A stretch of 51,580 bases of DNA from Gammaproteobacteria bacterium (GCA_016195665.1 JACPZD010000013.1:1-51580); one strand, 5' to 3'. Shown: positions 1-9,673, numbered from the stretch's first letter. A program made the numbers and translations. The notes: generated by a model from the letters alone, not told the origin.

Positions 1-426
<426 letters not shown>

Positions 427-551
427 TATAACACCCAAGCAGTCTAACCAGACTGGATGAAGTGTTAGAAGGTTGAATATGTGTATATACCCAAAGCCTT
501 GCAACAACTTCCCGATTTTTTACTGACAGTGAGCGCTGTCGGTAGCCAGTT

Positions 552-668
552 TGCCTGGCGGCAATAGCGAGCGTGAACCACCCGATCCCATCCCGAACTC
601 GGAAGTGAAAGCGTTCAGCGCCGATGATAGTGTGGGAGGTCCCATGCGAAAGTAGGTCACTGCCAGGT
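552..668 (+). rRNA. 5S ribosomal RNA
   Basis: The sequence begins TGCCTGGCGGC and ends ACTGCCAGG, so the two ends pair as the 5S helix I. The interior holds the conserved CCCATCCCGAACTCGGAAGTG segment and GCGCCGATGATAGTGTGGG. It lies about 125 bp after the 23S end, as the last gene of an rRNA operon. Ends are placed by the helix and are good to a few bases. Confidence 0.97.
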
Positions 669-680
669 TTTATATCCGAA

Positions 681-710
681 CCCCGATGGCTTAAACCATC
701 GGGGTTTTTT
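681..710 (+). terminator. Rho-independent terminator of the rRNA operon
   Basis: A perfect 9-bp stem, CCCCGATGG with CCATCGGGG, encloses a six-base loop (CTTAAA) and is followed directly by six T residues. It lies 13 bp after the 5S gene. Confidence 0.95.
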
Positions 711-858
711 ATTGCTCGTTGTTTTTAAGGCATCTCAAGTAACCTTTCCTGGCGCGGCGTTCGCTGCTCACCCCCTGGAATCATGCGACAGTTTTGAGTA
801 TCCTGAGTCATCCTTTCAAACCATTACGACCTCAACTTCTAATCTTAAGGGGAGAAAA

Positions 859-1407
859 ATGACCAAAACCTACCGACTCTTGTTACTGCTTCCAATGATA
901 ACCGCGCTAAGTGCTTGCGCAGGCACAGTTAAACGATCGGAAAATGATCCCAAGCCCACAATGGTACAAGCCTACGCAACGCAGAAATTCAGCAGCGTGA
1001 CGCTGGATCTAACACCGGAGGTAAAAGGCAAGCTGGATGAGAATATAAAATTCAGCCCCGATGCGCTGAGTACCATGGTGAAGCGCCGTTTGGAGAATAA
1101 GGGTTTGATGAGCAATTCCGCTCAGAGCAATTTGAAAGTGACTATTACGGATGTGCGGGTACGTTCGACATTTAATGCAATCATGTGGGGCTTTATGGCC
1201 GGTGATGACAGAATCGTTGGGAATGTAGAGGTCCAGGGCCCGGGGAATAAACCGGTCAACCACTTTGAGGTGTCAGCCTCTTATGCCTTGGGTGGATTCG
1301 GTGGAGGGCAAGACGACACCCGGATGAACTGGCTTTATGAAAAATTCTCAGAACTGCTCGTCGCAGAGCTCACTGGCGAAAATAAAGCCGCTTCTATTGG
1401 GCATTGA
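859..1407 (+). CDS. Predicted outer-membrane lipoprotein (DUF4410-like)
   Basis: This encodes about 182 residues. The ATG at 859 is chosen because it follows an AAGGGGAG ribosome-binding site and begins a clean lipoprotein signal: MTKTYR, a hydrophobic LLLLLPMITA stretch, then the lipobox LSAC with the lipidated Cys near residue 19. The open frame reaches back to 712 but that part looks non-coding. The mature protein is a small alpha/beta domain with an alternating pattern like DUF4410 lipoproteins, ending with a glycine-rich turn (GGFGGGQDD). Family assignment is tentative and the function is unknown. It stands alone after the rRNA operon and faces a converging gene across a shared terminator. 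Confidence 0.75.
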   Translation: MTKTYRLLLLLPMITALSACAGTVKRSENDPKPTMVQAYATQKFSSVTLDLTPEVKGKLDENIKFSPDALSTMVKRRLENKGLMSNSAQSNLKVTITDVRVRSTFNAIMWGFMAGDDRIVGNVEVQGPGNKPVNHFEVSASYALGGFGGGQDDTRMNWLYEKFSELLVAELTGENKAASIGH

Positions 1408-1428
1408 AGACCAGGAGAGAATCGATAG

Positions 1429-1459
1429 CCCCTGCAAGAAGTGCCTTGCAGGGGTTTTA
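1429..1459 (+). terminator. Rho-independent terminator between converging genes
   Basis: A 10-bp perfect stem, CCCCTGCAAG with CTTGCAGGGG, with a six-base loop is followed by TTTTA. It lies 21 bp after the lipoprotein stop and overlaps the stop codon of the minus-strand gene, so it may serve both directions. Confidence 0.85.
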
Positions 1460-1888
1460 GTAATGAAACGTTTCGTTCAAGGTCTTGCCAATGGTTTCCG
1501 CATCCTGCTGTCCATAAAGAGTAGTTAGCTTTTCGCCGTTGGGGGCGAAGAAAACCAGTGCCGCGCTGTGAATATTCTGTTTATCGGCAAATGCCTTACC
1601 CTCCGCTGTGTATACATCCGCCACCAGAAAGGTCACACGCCCTTCGTAGTTACTCCTCACTTTATTGATTTCATCCATGAGTAATTGACTGGAGACCTGG
1701 TTGTGGTCGTGGATCTGCACCACCACATTGCCACCCTTGCCGATCAGGGATAGATCGCGTGAATAGCCGCGCGGCAGCAGGCTAATTAGAATGCCGGCGG
1801 CCCCCAGTATGAGCGCAATGATCAATACTCTTCGCCAGAGGCGGGTTTTCTGCCTGAAGGATTGAGTGGTGCGGCCGGCGGGTTTCAT
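1457..1888 (-). CDS. Membrane-anchored thioredoxin-fold protein without catalytic cysteines
   Basis: This encodes 143 residues. A basic N-terminus (residues 1-20) is followed by one membrane segment (about 21-40: VLIIALILGAAGILISLL), placing the rest in the periplasm. The remainder follows a thioredoxin plan: strand VVVQIHD, helix, strand VTFLVADV, then AALVFFAPNGEKL, the usual position of the cis-Pro strand and final hairpin, and a closing helix. The usual CxxC site is replaced by HDHNQ and there is no cysteine at all, so redox activity is not expected. A binding or chaperone role is possible but not shown. It has no operon partner. Confidence 0.7.
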   Translation of the reverse strand: MKPAGRTTQSFRQKTRLWRRVLIIALILGAAGILISLLPRGYSRDLSLIGKGGNVVVQIHDHNQVSSQLLMDEINKVRSNYEGRVTFLVADVYTAEGKAFADKQNIHSAALVFFAPNGEKLTTLYGQQDAETIGKTLNETFHY

Positions 1889-2051
1889 GGGAATCCTAAC
1901 GGTTGAAAGGTAATACCGGGCCCTCTAAGAATGCGTCACTATTTCTAGAGGTACTCTACCGTCATTATACTGATTCCACAATTCGTTTGTGTTTTGGCCG
2001 CTATTGGAGTTAGATAAGGCCTTTGGGATCAAACGAAGGTTTGATGCGCCT

Positions 2052-2828
2052 ATGGAGCGGATAGAAAGCGGTTCTCAAGGGCAGCATACACCATACCGGT
2101 ACGTAGCCATCGCAGCTTTTTGGCTCGCCGCGAGTGGCGCGCTGACGGCGCTGTTGTCCGGGCTGGGATCGCGATGGAAGTGGTGGGAATTTGGAACCGG
2201 TTTTGTATTTCTTAAGTGGGCGGTCTATGCCGGTATTGCGGCCATTTTGCTGTCACTCGTGGGTCTCTTGCTGGGGTATAAGGCAGGCCGCCGGCGTGGG
2301 CTGGTCTGGGCGGGGGCTGGACTGGTGATCGCCCTTGTGGTTGTTCTGGCGCCGCTTAACTGGTTGCGTACCGCGAGCCAGGCGCCGCCCATCCACGATA
2401 TTACGACGGATACGCAAAATCCTCCGCAGTTTGTGGCGGTGTTGCCGCTACGTAAAAATGCGCGGAATTCGGCGCAGTATGCCGGACCGGAAGTTGCCGC
2501 CTTACAGGCCAAGGCCTATCCGTACATCGTGCCGATGTTGCTGAGTATACCGCCCGGCCAAGCCTTTCAGCATGCCTTGAGCGCCGCACGGGAGATGGGT
2601 TGGTTCATCGTGGACGAAAATCCCAGCGAAGGCCGTATCGAGGCGACCGCCACTACGCGCTGGTTCGGGTTCAAGGATGACGTGGTGATACGCATCACCC
2701 CGGCGGAGCAGGGCAGCCGGGTGGATGTGCGTTCCGTGTCGCGTGTCGGGGTGAGCGACTTGGGCACGAATGCCAGAAGGATCGAAGCCTACCTGAAAAA
2801 GCTGAAGGAAGCGGCGGCTTCGGGGTGA
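2052..2828 (+). CDS. DUF1499 family membrane protein
   Basis: This encodes about 258 residues from ATG 2052; a GTG at 1989 would add 21 residues and cannot be excluded because neither start has a strong ribosome-binding site. Residues about 20-110 hold three hydrophobic segments (AAFWLAASGALTALL; a second near FLKWAVYAGIAAILLSLVG; a third near GLVIALVVVLAPL). The C-terminal half matches the DUF1499 domain, with a conserved core of PYIVPMLL, a helix with MGWFIVDENPSEGRIEATATT and a WFGFKDDVVIRI strand. DUF1499 proteins are widespread and uncharacterised. The gene is single, with no evident operon. Confidence 0.8.
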   Translation: MERIESGSQGQHTPYRYVAIAAFWLAASGALTALLSGLGSRWKWWEFGTGFVFLKWAVYAGIAAILLSLVGLLLGYKAGRRRGLVWAGAGLVIALVVVLAPLNWLRTASQAPPIHDITTDTQNPPQFVAVLPLRKNARNSAQYAGPEVAALQAKAYPYIVPMLLSIPPGQAFQHALSAAREMGWFIVDENPSEGRIEATATTRWFGFKDDVVIRITPAEQGSRVDVRSVSRVGVSDLGTNARRIEAYLKKLKEAAASG

Positions 2829-2877
2829 TTCAGGCCGAGACCGGGCACAGCTCGCTGGGGCCAGCGAACCCTGTGAT

Positions 2878-3147
2878 CTAACCCGCGGCTAGAGTACGAA
2901 TGCGGCTGTTTAATCTGCTCTTGTGACGGGCAGCCTTGTTTTTGGAGATGAGACCCTTGCGCGCCATGCTGTCGATGGAGGGTACGGAGGCTTGGTAAGC
3001 GGCCGTGGCCTGTACCTTGTCGCCGGCGGCGATGGCATTGACGACCTTTTTGATGGTGGTGCGTACCATGGAGCGCATGGCCACGTTATGTTGGCGGTGC
3101 TTTTCCGCCTGACGCGCGCGCTTTTTTGCTTGTGGTGTGTTAGCCAA
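2878..3147 (-). CDS. rpsT: 30S ribosomal protein S20
   Basis: This encodes 89 residues, beginning [17 protein letters not shown] after the initiator and ending [14 protein letters not shown], the typical basic helical-bundle S20 of the 30S subunit body. I place the start at TTG (3145-3147): it follows GGGAG with suitable spacing, gives the family length (E. coli 87 residues), and E. coli rpsT also starts at UUG, where the weak codon is part of translational autoregulation. The frame reaches an ATG at 3213, but that lies inside the promoter. The gene is divergent from murJ, a common gammaproteobacterial order. Confidence 0.95.
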   Translation of the reverse strand: MANTPQAKKRARQAEKHRQHNVAMRSMVRTTIKKVVNAIAAGDKVQATAAYQASVPSIDSMARKGLISKNKAARHKSRLNSRIRTLAAG

Positions 3148-3184
3148 GATGTAACTCCCAAAATTGCTTACCAGAAAGCCGGTT

Positions 3185-3213
3185 ATTATCCCAATTTTGG
3201 CCTTCCCTGTCAA
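3185..3213 (-). promoter_or_regulatory. Sigma-70 promoter of rpsT
   Basis: On the minus strand there is a consensus -35 TTGACA (3208-3213), a 17-bp spacer and a -10 GATAAT (3185-3190). This would start transcription about 30 nt before the TTG start of S20. Confidence 0.8.
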
Positions 3214-3365
3214 AGTTAGAGTAATCTATGGCAACCGTGCCCTCACGCGCATTAAGGCCGCGCGGGGGCAGGCTAAATTCTGAGATAATAATGACTTAGC
3301 CAAGATTAGATAGAGATGACCTGCCGAACTGCCTGCATCAGTAGCCCTTTCGATGGAGTATTACG

Positions 3366-4928
3366 CTGAGCCGACACCTCCTTAAGTCCACCGCTGTAGT
3401 GGGTTCCATGACCATGATCTCGCGTGTGCTGGGCTTTGTCCGCGACATGGTTATCGCGCGCCTGTTCGGCGCGGGGAGCGGCGCGGACGCCTTTTTTGTC
3501 GCGTTTCGCATCCCCAATTTCTGGCGGCGGCTGTTCGCCGAGGGCGCGTTTTCGCAGGCTTTTGTGCCGGTGCTGGCGGAATATAAGGAACAGCGCGCCC
3601 ATGAGGAGGTGCGCTTGCTGGCCGATCATGTCACGGGTGCGCTGGGCCTGGTTTTGTTCGGCGTCACCCTGTTCGGGGTGATCGCCGCGCCGTTGCTGGT
3701 GGTGATCTTCGCCCCCGGTTTTCTGGATGAGGCGGATCGCTATGATTTAACGGTGACGATGCTGCGTATCACCTTTCCCTATCTGTTGTTTGTTTCTCTG
3801 GCGGCGATGAGCGGTGCGATATTAAACACGTATGGCCGCTTCGGGGTGCCGGCCTTTACTCCGGTGTTCTTGAATCTCGCCATGATCGGTTGCGCGATCT
3901 GGCTGGCGCCGCGCCTCGAACACCCGGTGACCGCGCTCGCTTGGGGTGTATTTCTTGGCGGCTTGATGCAGCTCTTGTTTCAGTTGCCGTATCTCAAGCG
4001 TCTGCGGTTATTGCCACGTTTGCGTTGGGGCTGGCGAGACGACGGTGTGCGGCGCATTATCAAGCTGATGTTGCCCGCGATCTTCGGCGTGTCGGTGACG
4101 CAGATTAATCTGCTGTTTGATACGTTGATCGCCTCGTTTCTGGTGGCTGGCAGCGTATCGTGGTTGTACTACTCTGATAGGTTGGTGGAGTTTCCGCTCG
4201 GTGTGTTCGGCATTGCGCTCGCCACTGTGATGCTGCCGAATCTTTCGCGGGAGCACGCGCAGGCCTCGACGGAGAAATTCTCGCAGAGCTTGGACTGGGC
4301 GATGCGCTGGGTATTACTGATCAGTACGCCCGCTACCATAGGGCTGGTGCTATTGGCGGGGCCGTTGCTCACAACGCTGTTTCGTTACGGCGAATTCGAT
4401 GCGCACGATGTGCTAATGTCGAGCTACAGCTTGATGGCCTTCGGCGTGGGATTGCCCGGTTATATCTTTATCAAAATACTCGCGCCCGCGTTTTACGCGC
4501 GGCAGGACACGCGCACGCCGGTGCGCATCGGCGTGATTGCCATGCTGACCAATATGCTGCTCAACGTGCTGTTTGTGATTCCGCTTGCCAAATTCGGCGT
4601 GGGCCATGCGGGTATCGCCCTGGCCACGGCGCTCGCCGCGTTTCTCAATGCCGGGCTGTTGTATGGCGCGCTCCGTAAGACCGGCGCTTATCAGGCCGCG
4701 CCGGGCTGGAGGGCGTTTGCGGCGCGCATCGCGGGGGCCAGTCTGATCATGGCGGCCGTACTGTGGGTGGCGATGGGGGATTTATCACAGTGGTTGCAAT
4801 GGCCAGCCGTGACGCGCGGCGGGCGCTTGGTTTTACTCATTGCCGCCGCCGCCTTGGCGTACCTCGTCAGCTTATGGATGTTCGGGTTGCGCTTAAAGGC
4901 CTTGGTGTTGAAACCAGGAAGTCGGTGA
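3366..4928 (+). CDS. murJ: Lipid II flippase MurJ
   Basis: This encodes about 520 residues (E. coli 511), a 14-helix MOP-superfamily flippase that moves lipid II across the inner membrane for peptidoglycan synthesis. Diagnostic sequence is SMTMISRVLGFVRDMVIARLFGAG, DAFFVAFRIPNFWRRLFAEGAF, SQAFVPVLAEYK and the SREHAQ loop. Homologues begin a few residues after the start with a LLKS-like stretch, and the frame here contains SRHLLKSTAVVGSMT upstream of the first GTG (3399). Between the in-frame TAG at 3342 and 3399 there is no ATG, GTG or TTG. A CTG at 3366, 7 nt after GGAG, fits best and is used here. The gene leads a cluster with ribF, ileS and lspA. Confidence 0.93.
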   Translation: MSRHLLKSTAVVGSMTMISRVLGFVRDMVIARLFGAGSGADAFFVAFRIPNFWRRLFAEGAFSQAFVPVLAEYKEQRAHEEVRLLADHVTGALGLVLFGVTLFGVIAAPLLVVIFAPGFLDEADRYDLTVTMLRITFPYLLFVSLAAMSGAILNTYGRFGVPAFTPVFLNLAMIGCAIWLAPRLEHPVTALAWGVFLGGLMQLLFQLPYLKRLRLLPRLRWGWRDDGVRRIIKLMLPAIFGVSVTQINLLFDTLIASFLVAGSVSWLYYSDRLVEFPLGVFGIALATVMLPNLSREHAQASTEKFSQSLDWAMRWVLLISTPATIGLVLLAGPLLTTLFRYGEFDAHDVLMSSYSLMAFGVGLPGYIFIKILAPAFYARQDTRTPVRIGVIAMLTNMLLNVLFVIPLAKFGVGHAGIALATALAAFLNAGLLYGALRKTGAYQAAPGWRAFAARIAGASLIMAAVLWVAMGDLSQWLQWPAVTRGGRLVLLIAAAALAYLVSLWMFGLRLKALVLKPGSR

Positions 4929-4981
4929 TGAATACAGGATGTCCGTTACAATAAGCGTTTTATAAATGCATGCGTGGCCAC

Positions 4982-5920
4982 ATGGAGCTTATCCGGGGTC
5001 TTTACAATCTGCGCCCTCGCCACCACGGTTGTGTGGCGACCATCGGCAACTTTGACGGAGTGCATCTCGGTCATCAGGCGGTATTAGGTCAGTTAGCCGG
5101 GAAATCGGCCGAGCTTGGGTTACCTTCCGTGGTAGTGACCTTTGAGCCGCAGCCGCGGGAGTTTTTCGCCCATAGCCAGAGCCCGGCCCGGTTGACCCGG
5201 TTCCGGGAGAAAATGCAGGCCTTGCGGCGCTACTCGGTGGATCGGGTGGTGTGTCTGCGCTTCGATGAGAAACTGGCCAGTATGGAGGCACAGGATTTCA
5301 TACAAAGACTGCTGGTGGAGGGACTAGGGGTGCGCTATCTGGTGGCCGGCGATGATTTTCGTTTCGGGCATGACCGCCGGGGAGATTTCGCCATGTTGCA
5401 AACGGCGGGTGCGCGATATGGATTCCAAGTCGTGAACATGCATGCCTTTAGTGTGGACAACATCCGCGTGAGCAGCACGCGCATTCGTGAGGCGCTTGCA
5501 GCGGGTGACTTCACTACTGCGGAAAAATTATTGGGACGGCCGTACCGCATGTCAGGACGTGTGGCGCACGGTGATAAGCTGGGGAGCAGGCTTGGTTTTC
5601 CGACGGCGAACATTCATTTGCACCGCAAGACGGCGCCCCTGCAAGGCGTGTTTGTAGTGGAGATGTTCGGCCTCAGCCGGGAGCCTGTTTCGGGGGCCGC
5701 CAACGTCGGGACCCGGCCCACCCTCAAGGGGACGCGCTGCCTGCTGGAGGTCCACCTGCTGGATTTTAATGAGGACATCTACGGGCGCTATGTGCAAGTG
5801 GAGTTTTTACACAAGTTGCGCGATGAGGTGCGCTATGATTCGTTGGACGAATTGAAAGATGCGATAGCCAAGGATTGCGAACAGACGCGTGAGTTTTTTC
5901 TGAATTATCACGCACGTTAG
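4982..5920 (+). CDS. ribF: Bifunctional riboflavin kinase / FAD synthetase
   Basis: This encodes 312 residues, making FMN then FAD from riboflavin in the cytoplasm. The N-terminal adenylyltransferase domain (about 1-185) has the nucleotide-binding TIGNFDGVHLGHQAV, FEPQPREFF and the ISSTR-like VSSTRIREAL. The C-terminal kinase domain (about 186-310) has GFPTANIHL, with the PTAN motif, and the VANxGTRPT-like AANVGTRPTLKG. The start MELIRGLYNL is chosen by similarity to E. coli (MKLIRGIHNL); an ATG at 4970 would add four residues. It follows murJ by 53 bp and precedes ileS, the standard order. Confidence 0.96.
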   Translation: MELIRGLYNLRPRHHGCVATIGNFDGVHLGHQAVLGQLAGKSAELGLPSVVVTFEPQPREFFAHSQSPARLTRFREKMQALRRYSVDRVVCLRFDEKLASMEAQDFIQRLLVEGLGVRYLVAGDDFRFGHDRRGDFAMLQTAGARYGFQVVNMHAFSVDNIRVSSTRIREALAAGDFTTAEKLLGRPYRMSGRVAHGDKLGSRLGFPTANIHLHRKTAPLQGVFVVEMFGLSREPVSGAANVGTRPTLKGTRCLLEVHLLDFNEDIYGRYVQVEFLHKLRDEVRYDSLDELKDAIAKDCEQTREFFLNYHAR

Positions 5921-5934
5921 AATAAAAAATGCAG

Positions 5935-5979
5935 AACGCAAAGTCGCAAAGATTTTTAGCGTCTTTGCAACTTTGCGTT
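5935..5979. repeat. Intergenic hairpin of iterated 8-mers (CGCAAAG class)
   Basis: The left arm is AACGCAAAGTCGCAAAGA (5935-5952) and the right arm TCTTTGCAACTTTGCGTT (5962-5979): 18 bp with one mismatch and a nine-base loop. Each arm is two copies of a CGCAAAGW-type unit. It fills most of the ribF-ileS gap. It lacks a tail of Ts at the 3' side, so it is a poor terminator candidate and more like a dispersed repeat. Confidence 0.8.
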
Positions 5980-6010
5980 GGGCTTTTAGAGTTTAGGTGA
6001 GAGGCTGGTA

Positions 6011-8851
6011 GTGATTGATTACAAAGATACCTTGAATTTGCCGCAGACTGATTTTCCGATGAAGGCGAACTTGCCTGTGCGCGAGTTGGAGATTTTACAC
6101 CATTGGGATGAGATCGGGCTGTATGGCAAATTGCGTGAAACCGGGCGGGGGCGGGAAAAGTTTGTCCTGCACGACGGTCCACCCTACGCCAATGGTGAGA
6201 TCCACATTGGCCACGCCGTCAACAAGGTGCTCAAGGATATTATCGTCAAGGCCAAGACCTTGAGCGGTTTTGACGCGCCTTATGTGCCGGGCTGGGATTG
6301 CCACGGCCTGCCCATCGAGCTGATGGTCGAGAAAAAGATCGGCAAGGCGGGTGTTAAGGTGGACGCCAAGACCTTTCGCAAGGCCTGCCGTGAATATGCG
6401 ACCACTCAGGTCAACAGTCAGCGCGAAGACTTCAAACGTTTGGGTGTGGTGGGCGATTGGAAGCATCCTTATCTCACCATGGACTTCAAGTTCGAGGCCG
6501 ACATCATTCGTTCACTCGGGCGTGTAGTTAAGAGTGGTCATGTCTACAAAGGCTTTAAGCCGGTGCACTGGTGCGTGGACTGCGGTTCGGCGCTGGCCGA
6601 GGCTGAGGTCGAATACGAGGACAAGACTTCGCCCGCCATAGATGTGCGCTTTGCCGTGTGTGACGAAGCGGCGTTGTTGAGCCGCTGCCGCGTGGCGCCG
6701 GAGCATGAAGGGAAAGGACCTATCTCGGTGGTCATCTGGACCACGACGCCGTGGACCTTGCCGGCGAATCACGCTGTGGCGCTCAATCCGGAGTTCGATT
6801 ATGTCGTCGTGCAATGCTCGGGTGAACTCGGCCCTGAGCGCTTGGTGTTGGCGGAGCGACTGATGAAAGATGTCATGATGCGCTACGGGATGGATGACTA
6901 TCATGTGGTTGCCTATGCACGCGGCCTCGATCTTGAAGGCGTCAAGTTGCAACACCCGTTTTATGATCGGGAAGTGCCGGTCATTCTGGGCGATCATGTC
7001 ACGGCCGAGGCCGGCACCGGCGCCGTGCATACCGCGCCGGGGCATGGTCAGGATGACTACGTCGTCGGTCAGCGTTACGGTCTGCCCGTGGACAACCCGG
7101 TGGGCGGTGACGGCAAGTTTTTACCCAGCACGCAGCACTTCGCCGGCCTGCATGTCTGGCAGGCCAATGATGCGGTGATCGAAATGCTAAAGACACGCGG
7201 CGCGCTGCTGCACAACCAAGCGCTGCGGCATAGCTATCCGCACTGTTGGCGCCACAAGACCCCGATTATCTTTCGTGCCACGCCGCAGTGGTTTATCGGC
7301 ATGGAACAAAAAGGTCTGCGCAGTGCCGCCTTATATGCGATTGAGCAGACAAAATGGGTGCCGGATTGGGGCCGGGCGCGCATCGAGGGCATGGTGGCAG
7401 GACGTCCCGATTGGTGTATCTCGCGTCAGCGTACCTGGGGTGTGCCGATTGCGCTGTTTGTCCATAAAGAGAGCGGTGAACTGCACCCTGACACCGAGAA
7501 GCTCATCGAACAGGCCGCTAAATGGGTCGAGCGAGAAGGCATTGACGCCTGGTTTGATTTCATTCCTAACGAGGTGTTGGGAGACGAAGCGGCGCACTAT
7601 GATAAGGTCACGGATACGCTGGATGTGTGGTTTGATTCCGGCGTTACGCACGCCTGCGTGCTGGAACAGCGTGCCGAGTTGAATGGCGTGCCTGCCGATT
7701 TATATCTGGAAGGCTCCGATCAGCATCGAGGCTGGTTCCAGTCGTCCTTGTTAACCTCGGTTGCCATGCGCGGCGATGCGCCTTATAAATCCCTGCTCAC
7801 ACACGGCTTTGCCGTGGATGCCAAGGGCGAGAAGATGTCCAAGTCCAAGGGCAACGTGGTGGCGCCACAGAAGGTCATCGGCGCCTTGGGGGCGGACATT
7901 TTGCGCCTGTGGATCGCCTCCGCCGATTATCGTTACGAGATGAACGTATCGGACGAAATATTAAAGCGCACGGCCGATTCCTATCGGCGCATCCGGAATA
8001 CTGTGCGCTTTTTGCTGGCCAACCTACACGGCTTTGATCCGGCCAAGGACAAGGTTGAGGCAGTTGATATGGTGGCCCTAGACCGTTGGGCGGTGGCGTG
8101 CGCCGACGCGCTGCAAGTCAATATCAAACAGGCTTATGATGTTTTTGAGTTTCACCGGATCTATCAGGAGTTGCACAGTTTCTGCGTGCTCGATTTGGGT
8201 GGCTTTTATCTCGACATCATCAAAGACCGCCAATACACCACGCAGAAAAACAGCAAGCCGCGGCGATCCGCGCAAACCGCAATCTATTACATGTTGGAGG
8301 CGATGGTGCGCTGGCTTGCGCCCATTATGAGCTTTACCGCGGAGGAAATCTGGCGTCATGCGCCGGGGGACAGAGGCGCGTCGGTCTTTTTGGGAGGCTG
8401 GTACGAACTGCCCGGCGTTTATTCTACGAAGGAAGCGGAAAGACACATGAATCTCTGGGAACAAATCCGCGCCGTGCGTGAGGATGTCGGCCGTGAGCTT
8501 GAAAAGCTGCGCGCCGCGGGTAGTATCGGCTCTTCGCTGGACGCGGAAGTGGATCTTTACTGCGACGAGAAACTAAGCGATGTGTTGACCCGTCTCGATG
8601 ACGAATTGCGCTTTGTATTGATTACCTCTTATGCCCGTGTACACTCTGCTCAAGAACGCCCCGCTGATGCCGAACCGGCCTTAAGTCTCAACGGCAGGCT
8701 GTGGATCAGGGCGATGCCTTCCAAACATAAAAAATGTATCCGCTGCTGGCACCATCGCGAGGATGTCGGTACTCACCCTGCGCATCCCGATATTTGCGCA
8801 AGATGTGTCACCAATGTTACAGGCCACGGCGAAGTCAGGTATTATGCTTAA
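6011..8851 (+). CDS. ileS: Isoleucyl-tRNA synthetase
   Basis: This encodes 946 residues (E. coli 938), a class I synthetase that charges tRNA-Ile. The HIGH motif is at residues 65-68 ([11 protein letters not shown]) and KMSKS at about 608-612 ([11 protein letters not shown]). Between them is the editing domain, with [13 protein letters not shown] and a [16 protein letters not shown] segment. The C-terminus has the zinc site [10 protein letters not shown]...CARC, typical of bacterial IleRS. The start is GTG at 6011, preceded by GTGAGAGG with a 6-nt spacing. The last 8 bp overlap the lspA start, indicating translational coupling. Confidence 0.98.
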   Translation: MIDYKDTLNLPQTDFPMKANLPVRELEILHHWDEIGLYGKLRETGRGREKFVLHDGPPYANGEIHIGHAVNKVLKDIIVKAKTLSGFDAPYVPGWDCHGLPIELMVEKKIGKAGVKVDAKTFRKACREYATTQVNSQREDFKRLGVVGDWKHPYLTMDFKFEADIIRSLGRVVKSGHVYKGFKPVHWCVDCGSALAEAEVEYEDKTSPAIDVRFAVCDEAALLSRCRVAPEHEGKGPISVVIWTTTPWTLPANHAVALNPEFDYVVVQCSGELGPERLVLAERLMKDVMMRYGMDDYHVVAYARGLDLEGVKLQHPFYDREVPVILGDHVTAEAGTGAVHTAPGHGQDDYVVGQRYGLPVDNPVGGDGKFLPSTQHFAGLHVWQANDAVIEMLKTRGALLHNQALRHSYPHCWRHKTPIIFRATPQWFIGMEQKGLRSAALYAIEQTKWVPDWGRARIEGMVAGRPDWCISRQRTWGVPIALFVHKESGELHPDTEKLIEQAAKWVEREGIDAWFDFIPNEVLGDEAAHYDKVTDTLDVWFDSGVTHACVLEQRAELNGVPADLYLEGSDQHRGWFQSSLLTSVAMRGDAPYKSLLTHGFAVDAKGEKMSKSKGNVVAPQKVIGALGADILRLWIASADYRYEMNVSDEILKRTADSYRRIRNTVRFLLANLHGFDPAKDKVEAVDMVALDRWAVACADALQVNIKQAYDVFEFHRIYQELHSFCVLDLGGFYLDIIKDRQYTTQKNSKPRRSAQTAIYYMLEAMVRWLAPIMSFTAEEIWRHAPGDRGASVFLGGWYELPGVYSTKEAERHMNLWEQIRAVREDVGRELEKLRAAGSIGSSLDAEVDLYCDEKLSDVLTRLDDELRFVLITSYARVHSAQERPADAEPALSLNGRLWIRAMPSKHKKCIRCWHHREDVGTHPAHPDICARCVTNVTGHGEVRYYA

Positions 8852-9311
8852 GTGGTTGTGGCTGTCGTTGCTGGTGATCGTTCTCGATCAACTCAGCAAA
8901 TATGTGGTCAGCAATTTTCTGCGTCTCTACGAGACGGTGGCCGTGTTGCCTTTTTTCAGCATCACGTTGCTACATAATCCCGGCGCGGCGTTCAGCTTTT
9001 TGGCCGGTGCCGGCGGCTGGCAACGCTGGCTGTTCACCCTCATCGCGCTTGTGGTGAGTATCGCCATTATTGTGTGGCTGGAGCGTCTGCCGGCGGCGGA
9101 TAAGTGGCAGGCAGCGGCGCTCTCGCTCATACTCGGTGGCGCGCTAGGTAACGTGATGGATCGCCTACGCCTCGGCTATGTCGTGGATTTTCTCGATTTC
9201 TATTATCAACAGTGGCACTGGCCGCCGTTTAATGTCGCGGATTCGGCAATAACAGTCGGGGTAGCGATATTACTGATGACGACCTTGAGAGGGGATAAAC
9301 ACCCTCGTTAG
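8844..9311 (+). CDS. lspA: Prolipoprotein signal peptidase (signal peptidase II)
   Basis: This encodes 155 residues (E. coli 164), an inner-membrane aspartyl protease that removes signal peptides from diacylated prolipoproteins. Four hydrophobic segments are visible. Conserved motifs are [16 protein letters not shown], and the two catalytic aspartates in [15 protein letters not shown] and [11 protein letters not shown]. The ATG at 8844 overlaps the end of ileS by 8 bp, the normal arrangement; the open frame extends further upstream inside ileS, but that part is a shadow. Confidence 0.96.
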   Translation: MLKWLWLSLLVIVLDQLSKYVVSNFLRLYETVAVLPFFSITLLHNPGAAFSFLAGAGGWQRWLFTLIALVVSIAIIVWLERLPAADKWQAAALSLILGGALGNVMDRLRLGYVVDFLDFYYQQWHWPPFNVADSAITVGVAILLMTTLRGDKHPR

Positions 9312-9406
9312 GCGTAGTCTAAGGAGGTGGTATGATTATAAATCGAAGTTGATGTGTGCATCTGGGTTTTGTCCTTAAGACTGATTAGTCATTAATGGAG
9401 GTAACC

Positions 9407-9553
9407 ATGAGCAAGATAATCAAATTCATCCACCGAGTAACACATGCAATCCTGGCTGCGTGCAACGCCGTCTGCCCCACGTGTGGTTCACCCTGCGCGA
9501 ATACCTTCAATCATCAAGACGGTCAACACAGTTGTGGTGATCATTCCTGGTAA
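9407..9553 (+). CDS. Small Cys-rich protein of unknown function (48 residues)
   Basis: The ATG at 9407 follows an excellent ribosome-binding site, TGGAGG, 6 nt away. The product has a basic amphipathic N-terminus (MSKIIKFIHRVTHAILAA) followed by a cysteine- and histidine-rich tail with Cys spaced as C-x3-C-x2-C-x3-C and a final HSCGDHSW. That makes five Cys within about 26 residues plus several His in the tail, suggesting a bound metal or disulfides. I do not recognise the family. It lies 95 bp after lspA. A shorter frame upstream at 9332, also behind AAGGAGG, codes only MIINRS. The expressed status is inferred from the start signal and the Cys pattern. Confidence 0.6.
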   Translation: MSKIIKFIHRVTHAILAACNAVCPTCGSPCANTFNHQDGQHSCGDHSW

Positions 9554-9600
9554 GTGGGGAATAAGGATCACATCTTGTGATGAGATTGTTATTGAATCCT

Positions 9601-9632
9601 GGGTAGGCAAACAAAAAATCGTTTGCCTACCC
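9601..9632. repeat. Perfect 12-bp stem-loop upstream of the VOC gene
   Basis: GGGTAGGCAAAC (9601-9612) pairs exactly with GTTTGCCTACCC (9621-9632) around an eight-base loop AAAAAATC. No T-tract follows on either strand beyond the loop, so termination is unlikely. It may be a REP-like repeat or a regulatory hairpin in the leader of the VOC gene 41 bp downstream. Confidence 0.7.
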
Positions 9633-9673
9633 ACGGAGGACTATATACCCATCAGAACGTATGGCAAGCTCCG

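Noticed and set aside
9332-9352. A leader peptide MIINRS behind AAGGAGG
   Set aside because: Only six codons with no attenuator hairpin or regulatory codons; kept only as a remark under the Cys-rich gene.
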